Assembly (NCBI GenBank): GCA_963204725.1
Contig: CAUJHH010000058.1
Span: 154,585-218,584, forward strand
Source: Planctomycetota bacterium
GTDB taxonomy: Bacteria > Planctomycetota > Phycisphaerae > Phycisphaerales > UBA1924
DNA: 64,000 bases
Reading direction: 5' to 3'
Positions 8,805-16,480 of this stretch are shown here, piece by piece; within the stretch, counting starts at the first letter, position 1; every line of letters begins with the position of its first letter. A program made the position numbers and the translations under genes. The notes beneath the pieces were generated by a model that saw only the letters and a list, made by a program, of their open reading frames with translations, had not been told where the DNA came from and made no database searches.

Positions 8805-9781
8805 CCCTGGCTGTGGCTCTCGTGTTGCAGCTGGGGCTGAGCTCCTCCTCAGCCCCTCCCCCGGACGCCGTGGCGCCGGACTCAATCATCGAATCAACCG
8901 TCGCTGATTATCAAGACCGCTTGGCGAAGCTCACCCCCGAGAATCCGGAGCCGTACTACCTCCTCGGAGAGGAAGTCGCCGATGTCGCCGTTGAAGAGTC
9001 GGAACGGGCGGTGGCCAGGCGTTTGTTCCTTATCGCATACACATTGTGGCGGGAACGGGGAGACGATCGGCAGGCCGCTTCCGCGTGTCTGGCGATGACC
9101 ACAACCGTCACGAGCGAGAGAGACAAGTCATGGTTGCGTGCGGTTGCGAGGTCGATCGACCCGCGCATGGAGCCGGCCTCATGGGACAGCGCCGCGTGGG
9201 CAGAGATTGATCCCATGGTGGCCGCGCAGGCGGCCGTCGCGCTCGGGTCGATCCGATCGGGCGACGGGATCACGGCGAGACAGATCCTTGCCGATCCGCG
9301 TGTCGCGAGAGCCCTCGCGCGGTACTCCTCCTTGCTCCAGGGCGCGGGAGGGCTTGCGCGTATTCTGCGTGACGCCAACATCTGGCCCTGCCCGGATTGC
9401 CGGAACAAGCGCACCGTCCGCTCGCGGTCATCATCCGAATCGGGAGAAATCATCTGCGGCTACTGCCGAGGTGATCCGGGCCCGCGTCTTCGAGACGACG
9501 AGTTCATCACACACCTCCGTGTCGAGTCGCTCTTGCTTGCTGGTGATCAGAACGTTTGGTCGGCCCAACTCGAGGTCGATGCCGGCGCGCCCTTGCGCGA
9601 CCCCGATCCAGACACAGTCGCTCGTGTGTTCGGGATCGACGGAACTCGGTCCCTCTACCGCGATGGATTGTGGACATGGCCGCCGGGGACGGAGCCCAAA
9701 GCACCGGGCCCGACGGTGGAGGCGCCGAACAACAAGGAGCCGCCGCCAGCACAGCCCGAATCGAAAGTCGGCGAGGGCTAG
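8801..9781 (+). CDS. Exported protein with two Cys pairs (zinc-ribbon-like)
   Basis: 326 residues. The N-terminus (TLAVALVLQLGLSSSSA) reads as an export signal. A helical region to about residue 190 is followed by CPDC (197/200) and CGYC (219/222), the spacing of a zinc ribbon or a compact DnaJ-type Cys motif. A further domain of about 80 residues and a Pro-rich tail follow. The ATG overlaps the previous stop (ATGA), making this the last gene of the operon that starts with the vWA protein. Whether the cysteines bind zinc or form disulfides outside the cytoplasm cannot be told from sequence. Confidence 0.72.
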   Translation: MTLAVALVLQLGLSSSSAPPPDAVAPDSIIESTVADYQDRLAKLTPENPEPYYLLGEEVADVAVEESERAVARRLFLIAYTLWRERGDDRQAASACLAMTTTVTSERDKSWLRAVARSIDPRMEPASWDSAAWAEIDPMVAAQAAVALGSIRSGDGITARQILADPRVARALARYSSLLQGAGGLARILRDANIWPCPDCRNKRTVRSRSSSESGEIICGYCRGDPGPRLRDDEFITHLRVESLLLAGDQNVWSAQLEVDAGAPLRDPDPDTVARVFGIDGTRSLYRDGLWTWPPGTEPKAPGPTVEAPNNKEPPPAQPESKVGEG

Positions 9782-9837
9782 AGTTGTGAAGCTGGTCGCG
9801 TGATGTCGCGTGGCTCGGCGACCGAGGAGACCACCCC

Positions 9838-10254
9838 ATGTCCGAGACCACGCCCGCAGCATCCGCACCGACGCCGCCCGCGCTCGCCCCGGATCAGAAG
9901 CCGCTCGTTACATTCGAAGACTTTGCGAAGCTCGACCTGCGCGTCGCCAAGATCGTTCAAGCGGAGGATCATCCCAAGGCGGACCGGCTCTTCAAGCTCC
10001 AACTCGACGACGGCTCCGGCACGCCGCGTCAGATCTGCGCAGGCATCAAGGGCCACTACAACGCGGCCGATCTCGTTGGGAAGACGATCGTTGTCGTGGC
10101 AAACCTTGCGCCAAGGATCATTCGGGGCGAAGAGTCCCGAGGGATGCTGCTGGCGGCATGCGATAAGCCCAAGGATGCCAGCGACGACGCCAATCGGCGC
10201 GTCGTCGTGCTCACGACCGCCGCCGACATGCCACCCGGCTCAACAGTTTCCTGA
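9838..10254 (+). CDS. tRNA-binding domain protein (MetRS beta / CsaA-like)
   Basis: 138 residues: a Pro/Ala-rich leader of about 25 residues, then one OB-fold tRNA-binding domain with the family landmarks FAKLDLRVAKIV, HPKADRLFKLQLD, VVVANLAPRIIRGEESRGM and LLAACD. This domain is found as the C-terminal part of many methionyl-tRNA synthetases and as free-standing proteins that increase tRNA affinity. No synthetase catalytic domain is adjacent, so it is either a detached MetRS beta subunit or a CsaA-like chaperone. A GAGGAGA-type site (9822-9829) precedes the ATG. Confidence 0.87.
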   Translation: MSETTPAASAPTPPALAPDQKPLVTFEDFAKLDLRVAKIVQAEDHPKADRLFKLQLDDGSGTPRQICAGIKGHYNAADLVGKTIVVVANLAPRIIRGEESRGMLLAACDKPKDASDDANRRVVVLTTAADMPPGSTVS

Positions 10255-10274
10255 TCGTCTCGCAGGACGGCCGA

Positions 10275-11183
10275 TTACTGCGGTCCGCGTCTCTGTCGAT
10301 CTGGCTCGCCGGGTTCGCGATCGCCTCGCTCCGGGGCGGGAGCACGATCGGGCCGAGATCTGAGCAGCACCTCGTCGACGCGCTCATCGATCTCCGCATC
10401 GCGGTTGTTCGTCTTTCGATCCAGTTCGGCTCGCAGGTCGGTCAGCCGTCTCTCCAGATCCGCGACTTCCTCGCGCTGGAGTGCGACCTGCGTGTCGTAG
10501 TGTGTCGCGGCGAGCTCGCGGAATCGAGCGCGGGCATCGATCGCAGCCGGGCTCCCCGGCCCTTCCGACTCGATCACGCGCCGCGTCCGTCGTGCGGCGT
10601 CGAGCAATTGGAAACCCTGTTCCAGTTCCTGGACTCGCAAGCGAAAGACTTCCGGCGAGCGTTCCCTGGAATCGAGCGCCTCGCGAAGCCGGGGCGCGAT
10701 TCGCCCGATCATACGTGGTGACGCCTGCGGGTCGTCTCGCTCGGCTTCGCGCAGGCGTCGCGCCAGCATGGGCAAGTGCTCGTCAACGAAGACTCGAAGG
10801 CGGCGCACCTCCTCCGCCGACGGAGGCTGGGGCGGGCCGCCCATGCCGGCGCCCGGGGCTCCTCCCTCTGGCCGCCCGCCACGCTGCCAGCGAGCGCTGT
10901 CCGGAGCCTCATCTCCGGCTGGAAAGAGCCGGCCGTCAGCCAGTGAGGAGTCGAACGGCTCTCCTCGATCGAGGCGAGCGATCGCGTCGTCGAGACGCTC
11001 GCGAATGCCATCGGCCACCTCACGTCGGCGCACGATCATTTCGCGCATCCGCGCTCGCTCGGCCCCCTCGGGTGACGAGACGGCGGGATCGCGAGCCGGC
11101 TGCGGAACAGAATCCTGTGCCCACGCGCCTGCAACGGCGAGTCCGCACGCGAGAATCAACCCGAGCGTTCGTGTTGGACACAT
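10275..11183 (-). CDS. Exported Arg/Glu-rich helical protein downstream of sigma/anti-sigma pair
   Basis: 302 residues from the ATG at 11183, chosen because AAAGGA lies six bases before it; an ATG at 11198 would add five residues. An export signal (LGLILACGLAVAGAWA) precedes a Gly/Pro-rich linker and long amphipathic helices, including a coiled coil (EEVADLERRLTDLRAELDR). It follows an ECF sigma factor and its putative anti-sigma partner with a 12-base gap, so it is probably an effector or sensor of the same envelope-stress unit. Resemblance to small periplasmic stress proteins such as Spy/CpxP is only in general character. Confidence 0.7.
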   Translation of the reverse strand: MCPTRTLGLILACGLAVAGAWAQDSVPQPARDPAVSSPEGAERARMREMIVRRREVADGIRERLDDAIARLDRGEPFDSSLADGRLFPAGDEAPDSARWQRGGRPEGGAPGAGMGGPPQPPSAEEVRRLRVFVDEHLPMLARRLREAERDDPQASPRMIGRIAPRLREALDSRERSPEVFRLRVQELEQGFQLLDAARRTRRVIESEGPGSPAAIDARARFRELAATHYDTQVALQREEVADLERRLTDLRAELDRKTNNRDAEIDERVDEVLLRSRPDRAPAPERGDREPGEPDRQRRGPQ

Positions 11184-11194
11184 GCGAGATCCTT

Positions 11195-11689
11195 TCACAT
11201 CGAGTCCTCATTCATCGAAACCGGAACCCAGTCGCCGAGGATCGATTCCGAGAGTGTGGAAGTCTGGCCGTGCAAAGAGCTGACGCGTGACGCGATGCTC
11301 TCATCGTCAAGCAAATCCCAGACCGCTGCGATCTCGTCCAGTTCGGTCACCGCAGCACTCGAGACGCGCGTCGCCGCGGCCTCATCTGGCTCGTTGATAG
11401 CCGGTTGGCGAAACACAACCACCGCCGACGCAATCGCGAGTACTGCTGCGCTGGCAAAGCCCCATCTCAAGACGGGCATCACTCGAGTTCGGCGTTCATG
11501 CCCAGGGTGAACGATCCGAAGTGGGTTGTTGCCGTCGATCGAGCGGATAGCGGTCGAAACGAGTCGGTCTTCAAACCCCGCATCGACCGATTGCCGGATC
11601 TCCGAGGCAAGGGCGTCCAGTCCTCCCTCGATGGCGAGAAGCTCGCTCGGTGTCTGGACCTTGTGGTGATCTGAGAACGGGCGTGTCAT
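11195..11689 (-). CDS. Putative anti-sigma factor, single-pass membrane protein
   Basis: 164 residues: a cytoplasmic segment of about 75 residues, one transmembrane helix at about 76-93 (GFASAAVLAIASAVVVF) and an acidic outer segment. It starts inside the ECF sigma gene through a four-base ATGA overlap, the normal arrangement for an anti-sigma factor. There is no ZAS-type HxxxCxxC motif, so it is not a zinc anti-sigma factor. The assignment rests on topology and coupling rather than on a recognised domain. Confidence 0.65.
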   Translation of the reverse strand: MTRPFSDHHKVQTPSELLAIEGGLDALASEIRQSVDAGFEDRLVSTAIRSIDGNNPLRIVHPGHERRTRVMPVLRWGFASAAVLAIASAVVVFRQPAINEPDEAAATRVSSAAVTELDEIAAVWDLLDDESIASRVSSLHGQTSTLSESILGDWVPVSMNEDSM

Positions 11690-12291
11690 AATGTGCCCTC
11701 ACTTTCCTCGCCGCTCAATGGCGAGAGCATTGCTTTGAGCTTCTGCAAAGCGCGGTGGTGGCGTGCCAAGAGCGTGCCCACCGGCTCTCCGAGCAGTTCC
11801 GACATCTGCCGGAATCCCATGCCGGCGTGATGCCGGAGTTCGATGATCTCACGATCAGGTTCCGACAGGTTCTGAATCGCTGCCCGTAGCCCTGCCCGTT
11901 CCGCAGGATCAGGTGTGGACCGAGCCTGCTCGACGACAGGGTCCGGCGATGACGACAGCGAAAGGAGCCCCGCTCGACGCTTCGCGTGGCGGACGCTGTC
12001 CCGCACACGATTCATGGCGATGCGAAACAGCCACGGCTCGAATCGGCCGATCTCCGAATAGCCTCCGTCTCGCAGCTTGATGGCAATGGTCGCAAACACG
12101 GATTGAGCAATCTCCTCTGCAGCCTCATCGTTGCCGATCCGGCTTCGTACGAGCGCAAACACACGCCGGCCGTACAGCCGGACTATGTCACGCCAAGCCC
12201 CCTCATCACCCCGTGCCGCCTGAGCGAGCGTCACGGAGAGGTCGGGTGCGGATGTCTCGCCATCATGGCTTTGCACCAACGCAATCCTCAT
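11686..12291 (-). CDS. ECF-subfamily RNA polymerase sigma factor
   Basis: 201 residues with sigma region 2 at about 30-95 (NDEAAEEIAQSVFATIA, EPWLFRIAMNRVRDSVR) and region 4 at about 130-190 (LSEPDREIIELRHHAG, followed by a helix-turn-helix with FRQMSELLGEPVGTLLARHH). It redirects RNA polymerase to a stress or envelope regulon. Its stop overlaps the anti-sigma start by four bases. It is transcribed divergently from the DUF4286-like gene at 12373 across an 81-base gap. Confidence 0.92.
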   Translation of the reverse strand: MRIALVQSHDGETSAPDLSVTLAQAARGDEGAWRDIVRLYGRRVFALVRSRIGNDEAAEEIAQSVFATIAIKLRDGGYSEIGRFEPWLFRIAMNRVRDSVRHAKRRAGLLSLSSSPDPVVEQARSTPDPAERAGLRAAIQNLSEPDREIIELRHHAGMGFRQMSELLGEPVGTLLARHHRALQKLKAMLSPLSGEESEGTL

Positions 12292-12360
12292 GGTTCATCA
12301 AGATCAACGCCCGTCTGCTGCGCCGATTGCCACAATCGATCAGCCGATTACTATCGGTCG

Positions 12361-12366
12361 TACTCT
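12361..12366 (+). promoter_or_regulatory. -10 element (TACTCT), predicted leaderless start of DUF4286-like gene
   Basis: TACTCT ends six bases before the ATG at 12373, so transcription would begin at or next to the start codon. No ribosome binding site precedes the gene. The same spacing recurs at many genes in this window. Confidence 0.5.
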
Positions 12367-12372
12367 TTGGTC

Positions 12373-12708
12373 ATGGCACGCGTCTACTACTCGGTCGTGG
12401 CGACATTGCCAAACAAAAGCCTACTGCGCACCTACATCGAGTGGTTGGAATGCGGCCATGTCCAAGCAGTACTTGATGGAGGGGCTTCGCGGGCAAGCGT
12501 CGTCGAGTTGGATGGTGAGGGCGAAGAATCACACGTCAGAACAGTGTACGAGTTCGAGACCCGGGCCGATTTCGACCATTACGTCCGAGACCACGCGCCC
12601 GCGTTGCGAGCCGATGGTGCTGCTCGATTTGGTTCCTTGACCGGCGTGAAGTTCGAGCGCGAAATCGGACGTATCCGCTGTGAACTTCGCTTGCCGAGGC
12701 CGAGCTGA
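12373..12708 (+). CDS. DUF4286-like small cytoplasmic protein
   Basis: 111 residues. The N-terminal strand (ARVYYSVVATLPNKSLLRTYIEWL), the central DGGASRASVVELD and the closing FEREIGRI match the general pattern of the DUF4286 alpha/beta-barrel-like family (ferredoxin-type fold, function unknown). The start at 12373 is chosen because the protein then opens with the expected strand and a -10 hexamer sits directly upstream. It is a lone gene divergent from the ECF sigma operon. Confidence 0.65.
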   Translation: MARVYYSVVATLPNKSLLRTYIEWLECGHVQAVLDGGASRASVVELDGEGEESHVRTVYEFETRADFDHYVRDHAPALRADGAARFGSLTGVKFEREIGRIRCELRLPRPS

Positions 12709-12790
12709 CCGATCCTTTGGCGGGGAATTCCCGTACACTCGCCGTGCGTTCAATCGGTTCGGTCGCCAGGCGGTCCGAAACCAGCCCATT

Positions 12791-13441
12791 GTGACACCCC
12801 TCGACCGGACTCGATCGCGCGTGCCGAATCCAACCGCTCATCCAACCGACGAAGCGCTCTTCGATCAGTATCGGACAGGCCAGACCGAGGCCTTTCGGAC
12901 GCTCATCGAGCGCCATCACGACGACCTGCTCGCGTTCCTCTACCGACTCGTCGGGGATCGCCAGGCTGCGGAGGACGTCTTCCAAGAGGCCTGGGTCCAG
13001 GTCCACCTATCAGCCCACACCTTCGACCGAGAACGCACGTTTCGTCCCTGGCTTTTTACAATCGCTGCGAACAAAGGCAGAGACTACCTCCGTAAGAAGG
13101 GGCGTCGCCAGACGGTCGATCTCTCGGCCCCTGTGCGACAGGACGGCTCGGGCACTGCGACGTTCGTCGACCTGTTGGAGGTCGAGATCCCCGCGCCCGA
13201 CGCCGCCGGTTTGAGCCGTGAACGGGACGCCATGGTGCAGCGAGCAATGGACAGCATGTCCCCGCAATTGCGAGAGATCCTCCTGCTCGCTTACTTCCAG
13301 CGACTGTCGTACGCGCAGATCGCCGAAGATCTCCAGATCCCGCTTGGCACGGTGAAGTCGCGACTGCACGCTGCGGTCGCGTCCTTCGCGCAGCGGTTCA
13401 GACAGGTTTCGAAGGATGACACGTCGCGTGAATCGTCGTAA
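12791..13441 (+). CDS. ECF-subfamily RNA polymerase sigma factor
   Basis: 216 residues from the GTG at 12791; a second GTG at 12821 would give 206 residues, and the conserved part begins just after it (PTDEALFDQYRTGQ). Region 2 spans about 35-110 (EAFRTLIERHHDDLLAFLYR, DRQAAEDVFQEAWVQV, FRPWLFTIAANKGRDYLR). Region 4 spans about 150-205 (MSPQLREILLLAYFQRLSYAQ, LQIPLGTVKSRLHAAV). It is followed after 15 bases by an anti-sigma-like membrane protein, its likely partner. Confidence 0.9.
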   Translation: MTPLDRTRSRVPNPTAHPTDEALFDQYRTGQTEAFRTLIERHHDDLLAFLYRLVGDRQAAEDVFQEAWVQVHLSAHTFDRERTFRPWLFTIAANKGRDYLRKKGRRQTVDLSAPVRQDGSGTATFVDLLEVEIPAPDAAGLSRERDAMVQRAMDSMSPQLREILLLAYFQRLSYAQIAEDLQIPLGTVKSRLHAAVASFAQRFRQVSKDDTSRESS

Positions 13442-13456
13442 TGGGGTTTGAGAAGT

Positions 13457-14683
13457 ATGAGCGAACAGCCTCTTCATGACGGTGCAGTTCCCACCGAGCG
13501 AGATCAGGAAGCGATCGACGCGATCGTCAACGCCGGATGGGATATCGATCTGGTCACATCGGACCTTCGCCCCCGGGCCGAACGATTGCTCGCGCTTCTC
13601 GGTCTGGTACAGGATGCTGGCGCCCGAACGGATCGTGTGCTCGTTGATGTCGCCTTTCTTCGGGCTATGCGCCAGGCCGAGTCTTCGCCAGATGATGCGA
13701 TCTCGCTCCATCCATCGGACGAGGAGGCCATCGACGCCTGGATGCTCTCCGGTTTCGATGTGGCTCGCGTTCCCAATTCACTGCGGACTCGTGTGAGGCA
13801 GCACGAGGCCATTGGAGCGCTCATCGCGGGCGTGGTGCCGCGCAACACCGATCGGAACCAACTTGTCGATCGCACGATGCACGCCGTCGCGTCCATTGAA
13901 AGCTTCCGCAGCGAACGCATGCGCGTCGCTCCGGAACGAGGATTCCGCATCCCCCGGATCCGGCTCAACGATCTCGTGTCGCTCGCAGCAATGCTGCTGA
14001 TCGGCACCGCCGTCGCGCTCCCGATCATGTCGAGCACTCGTGCCCACATGCGACAGACGCTCTGCCAGGCCAATCTGGGTTCCACCGCGCTCGCTATGGC
14101 GTCGTACGCCGCAGCCAACCGCGATTCCCTCCCCGTTGCGAACGCAGGATTCCAGGGTGGGACGTGGTGGAACGTCGGCAAGGACCGCAATGCCTCGAAC
14201 TCCGCGAATCTCTTCTCCCTCGTCGCTTCCGGGTATGCGGACCTCAGAGATCTGGCATGCCCTGGTAACCCCAAAGCGGTCACCGAGGCGCACGAGACGC
14301 TTGGCTTTGACTGGCGTCAATTGGAGCAGGTTTCATACTCCTATCGCCTGATCCCCGCCGGCACCGCTCCTCGCGTACACGACGACCCCCACGCGGTGAT
14401 CCTCGCGGATCGGTCGCCGGTCGTCCTGATGGCCGCCCGTGGACTTGCCGTAAGGCCCGAAGACAACTCCCCGAACCACAGCGGACGTGGTCAGCACCTT
14501 CTCAAGAGCGATGGGTCCACCGAGTGGACGAGATCTCCCGTCCTCACAGAGACGGGCGACAACATCTGGCTTCCCAGGGTCATCGAGAACAAGATTCGGT
14601 CAGTCCAGGGACGCCCCACGATCGATCCGATTCAGGGGAACGAACTGCCGACAACCCCTCTGGACGTATTCCTCGGTCCCTGA
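13457..14683 (+). CDS. Anti-sigma-like protein fused to a DUF1559/prepilin-like domain
   Basis: 408 residues in three parts. The cytoplasmic N-terminus holds two similar segments of about 38 residues (15-52 and 87-124; both contain EAIDA, then G(W/F)D(I/V), then a run ending in R..AL or R..AI). A transmembrane helix follows at 173-192. The outer part begins RQTLCQANLGSTALAMASY, which looks like the start of planctomycete DUF1559 pilin-like proteins, and ends with a DUF1559-like NHSGRGQHLLKSDGST. The gene lies 15 bases after an ECF sigma gene, so sequestering that sigma factor is the likely job. I take the ATG at 13457; an upstream TTG at 13448 has no better site. Confidence 0.65.
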   Translation: MSEQPLHDGAVPTERDQEAIDAIVNAGWDIDLVTSDLRPRAERLLALLGLVQDAGARTDRVLVDVAFLRAMRQAESSPDDAISLHPSDEEAIDAWMLSGFDVARVPNSLRTRVRQHEAIGALIAGVVPRNTDRNQLVDRTMHAVASIESFRSERMRVAPERGFRIPRIRLNDLVSLAAMLLIGTAVALPIMSSTRAHMRQTLCQANLGSTALAMASYAAANRDSLPVANAGFQGGTWWNVGKDRNASNSANLFSLVASGYADLRDLACPGNPKAVTEAHETLGFDWRQLEQVSYSYRLIPAGTAPRVHDDPHAVILADRSPVVLMAARGLAVRPEDNSPNHSGRGQHLLKSDGSTEWTRSPVLTETGDNIWLPRVIENKIRSVQGRPTIDPIQGNELPTTPLDVFLGP

Positions 14684-14798
14684 CGTGCGGCGTCCGATCG
14701 GTGATATTCCTGAGCAATCGGTGCCCTCACCTCCTTGCTGACGCTCTCAATCGTGGCTAACCTTCCCCTCCCCGCTCCGAGCGATCGGGTCGGCTGCG

Positions 14799-14804
14799 TA
14801 GTCT
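14799..14804 (+). promoter_or_regulatory. -10-like element (TAGTCT) upstream of rpmI
   Basis: TAGTCT lies seven bases before an ATG at 14812 that is in frame with rpmI, and 46 bases before the start I prefer at 14851. It probably sets the transcription start of the rpmI-rplT unit. No clear -35 box is seen. Confidence 0.4.
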
Positions 14805-14850
14805 GTCAGGTATGAACTCGGGCGTGATGCCCGATGAAGGATTCGGCGCC

Positions 14851-15156
14851 ATGTCCAAGAACAAGAGCCACAAGGGCCTGCTGAAGCGGATCCGCGTCTC
14901 CAAGACCGGCAAGATCCGTCACAAGTCCGCCAACTTCAAGCACCTTCGCTCGCACAAGTCGGGGCAGCGCCTCCGCCGCCTCCGCAAGGGAAGCTTCATG
15001 GCGAGCGCCGACAGCAAGCGTCTTGAGAAGCTGCTGTTCCGTCGTCTCCGCGGGCGCACCCAGCCCCGCGCGGCGATCCGTCGCAGCCCCTCTCCCGCCG
15101 AGAGCAAGGCCCGCAAGGAAGCCAAGGCCGCCGAGGCAGCGAAGGCCAACGCCTAG
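14851..15156 (+). CDS. rpmI: 50S ribosomal protein bL35
   Basis: 101 residues. SKNKSHKGLLKRIRVSKTGKI and HLRSHKSGQRLRRLRKG match bL35, a small basic protein of the large subunit. The ATG at 14851 gives the exact family N-terminus and has GAAGGA about ten bases upstream. An in-frame ATG at 14812 would add 13 residues. An extra C-terminal tail of about 35 residues, rich in Ala, Lys and Glu, goes beyond the usual 65-residue length. rplT follows after 126 bases. infC, usually first in this operon, is not upstream here. Confidence 0.93.
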   Translation: MSKNKSHKGLLKRIRVSKTGKIRHKSANFKHLRSHKSGQRLRRLRKGSFMASADSKRLEKLLFRRLRGRTQPRAAIRRSPSPAESKARKEAKAAEAAKANA

Positions 15157-15282
15157 TCCATCTCCGAGCGCCGCGCGTCGCGACGCTCGACCGTTCCGAT
15201 TCGGTGACTCACACCGGCTCGCCGGGCACAAGCCGTCGGCTCTCCGCCGCCGCCCCGTCGGACAAATCAGAGGAGCTTCGCT

Positions 15283-15657
15283 ATGCCTCGCGTTCGCAAA
15301 GGTTCGGCCAAGACGAAGATGCGCAACCGCATCCTCCGCAAGGCCCGCGGCTACTACGGCGTCAAGAGCCACCACCTGTACCACGCCCGCAACGCGATCA
15401 TCCGCGCCGGCGTGTACGCCTTCCGCGACCGCCGCGCTCGCAAGCGCGACATGCGTTCGCTCTGGATCACGCGAATCACGGCCGCCTGCCGCATGCGAGG
15501 CACGCGGTACTCGCTGTTTATGAACGGACTCAAGATGGCCGGCATCACGCTCAACCGCAAGATGCTCAGCCAGGTCGCGATTGAGGACCCCAAGCTCTTC
15601 GACACAATCGTCCAGAAGGCCGTCAAGGCCTCGAAGGCCTCGCCCGCCAAGGCCTGA
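15283..15657 (+). CDS. rplT: 50S ribosomal protein bL20
   Basis: 124 residues. The N-terminal basic helix (PRVRKGSAKTKMRNRILRKA, RGYYGVKSHH), RARKRDMRSLWITRI and the C-terminal GLKMAGITLNRKMLSQVAI match bL20, which binds 23S rRNA and nucleates large-subunit assembly. An AGAGGAG site lies 7 bases before the ATG. In other bacteria L20 represses its own operon by binding the mRNA leader. The 126-base gap after rpmI could hold such a site, but I cannot confirm one. A strong terminator follows. Confidence 0.96.
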   Translation: MPRVRKGSAKTKMRNRILRKARGYYGVKSHHLYHARNAIIRAGVYAFRDRRARKRDMRSLWITRITAACRMRGTRYSLFMNGLKMAGITLNRKMLSQVAIEDPKLFDTIVQKAVKASKASPAKA

Positions 15658-15683
15658 GCCACGGATCGATACAATGATCTCTC

Positions 15684-15717
15684 AAGACGCCCGGCAACCG
15701 CCGGGCGTCTTTGCTTT
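15684..15717 (+). terminator. Intrinsic terminator of the rpmI-rplT unit
   Basis: A perfect 12-bp stem (AAGACGCCCGGC with GCCGGGCGTCTT) closes an AACC loop and is followed by TTGCTTT. It lies 26 bases after the rplT stop. Confidence 0.9.
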
Positions 15718-15766
15718 CCAGCTTACTCGCTATGCTGAGACGCGTTCAAGATCAGGAGGCCTTCGC

Positions 15767-16474
15767 ATGGACTGGTGGTGGGCAGGCCGGCTGCTGCAGG
15801 ACAACCCGATCGCCCTTGTGTCATGGATCGTTGTCGTCGTCGGCTCGATCGTGCTGCACGAACTCGCCCACGGATGGGTCGCTACATGGCTCGGCGACGA
15901 CACGCCCCGCCTGAGCGGTCACCTCACGCTCAATCCCCTGGTCCACATCCCGCCAATGGCGTGGGTGCTCTTCGCCGTCTTCGGTTTCACCTGGGGCCAG
16001 ATGCCCGTGAATCCGAACCGTATCCGCGGGCGCTACGGCGACGCGATCGTGGCATTCGCCGGCCCGCTGATGAACCTGCTCCTCGCTGCGGGCGCCATCG
16101 CTGCGATGTGCCTCTGGATCGGGTTCGGCCAGGGGCACTGGGTGCAGGGATTCCAGTTCCAGGAGCCGCTGTTCTCCAATACGGCGAGGTTCTGGCTCTA
16201 CGCAACGGTGCTAAACGTCATCCTTTGTCTCTTCAATCTGATCCCTGTGCCCCCGCTCGACGGCTGGCGAATCGCGTCCAATGCCTTCCCGCGGTTGAGG
16301 GGGATGCTCGATTCCGAGCGCGGGGCGCAGATCGGCCTCGCAGGCTTCATGCTGCTCTTCATCTTCGGGGCCAAGTACGTCGTGGGCTTCGGCGCGAGCG
16401 TCGGTTTCCAGGCGATGGGGATCGCGCTGCGGGCAACACTGCCGAACGCCGACATCCCCGAGATTGACTTCTGA
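15767..16474 (+). CDS. Site-2 protease family (M50) membrane metalloprotease
   Basis: 235 residues with about six membrane segments. The zinc site HELAH is at 31-35 inside the first long helix and the second motif PPLDGWR is at 163-169 (Asp165 as third ligand), so the catalytic set is complete. It lacks PDZ and CBS domains, which places it with the short M50B-like proteins that cleave within membranes or process small substrates. The ATG at 15767 is supported by AGGAGG (15754-15759) seven bases upstream. A TATGCT at 15731 could be its -10 box. It converges on the ureohydrolase gene with a 6-base gap. Confidence 0.9.
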   Translation: MDWWWAGRLLQDNPIALVSWIVVVVGSIVLHELAHGWVATWLGDDTPRLSGHLTLNPLVHIPPMAWVLFAVFGFTWGQMPVNPNRIRGRYGDAIVAFAGPLMNLLLAAGAIAAMCLWIGFGQGHWVQGFQFQEPLFSNTARFWLYATVLNVILCLFNLIPVPPLDGWRIASNAFPRLRGMLDSERGAQIGLAGFMLLFIFGAKYVVGFGASVGFQAMGIALRATLPNADIPEIDF

Positions 16475-16480
16475 TCCGGC

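Noticed and set aside
14812..14850. Extended bL35 start at the ATG at 14812
   Set aside because: A -10 hexamer sits seven bases upstream, but the ATG at 14851 matches the family N-terminus and has its own GAAGGA site; the extension is not part of bL35.
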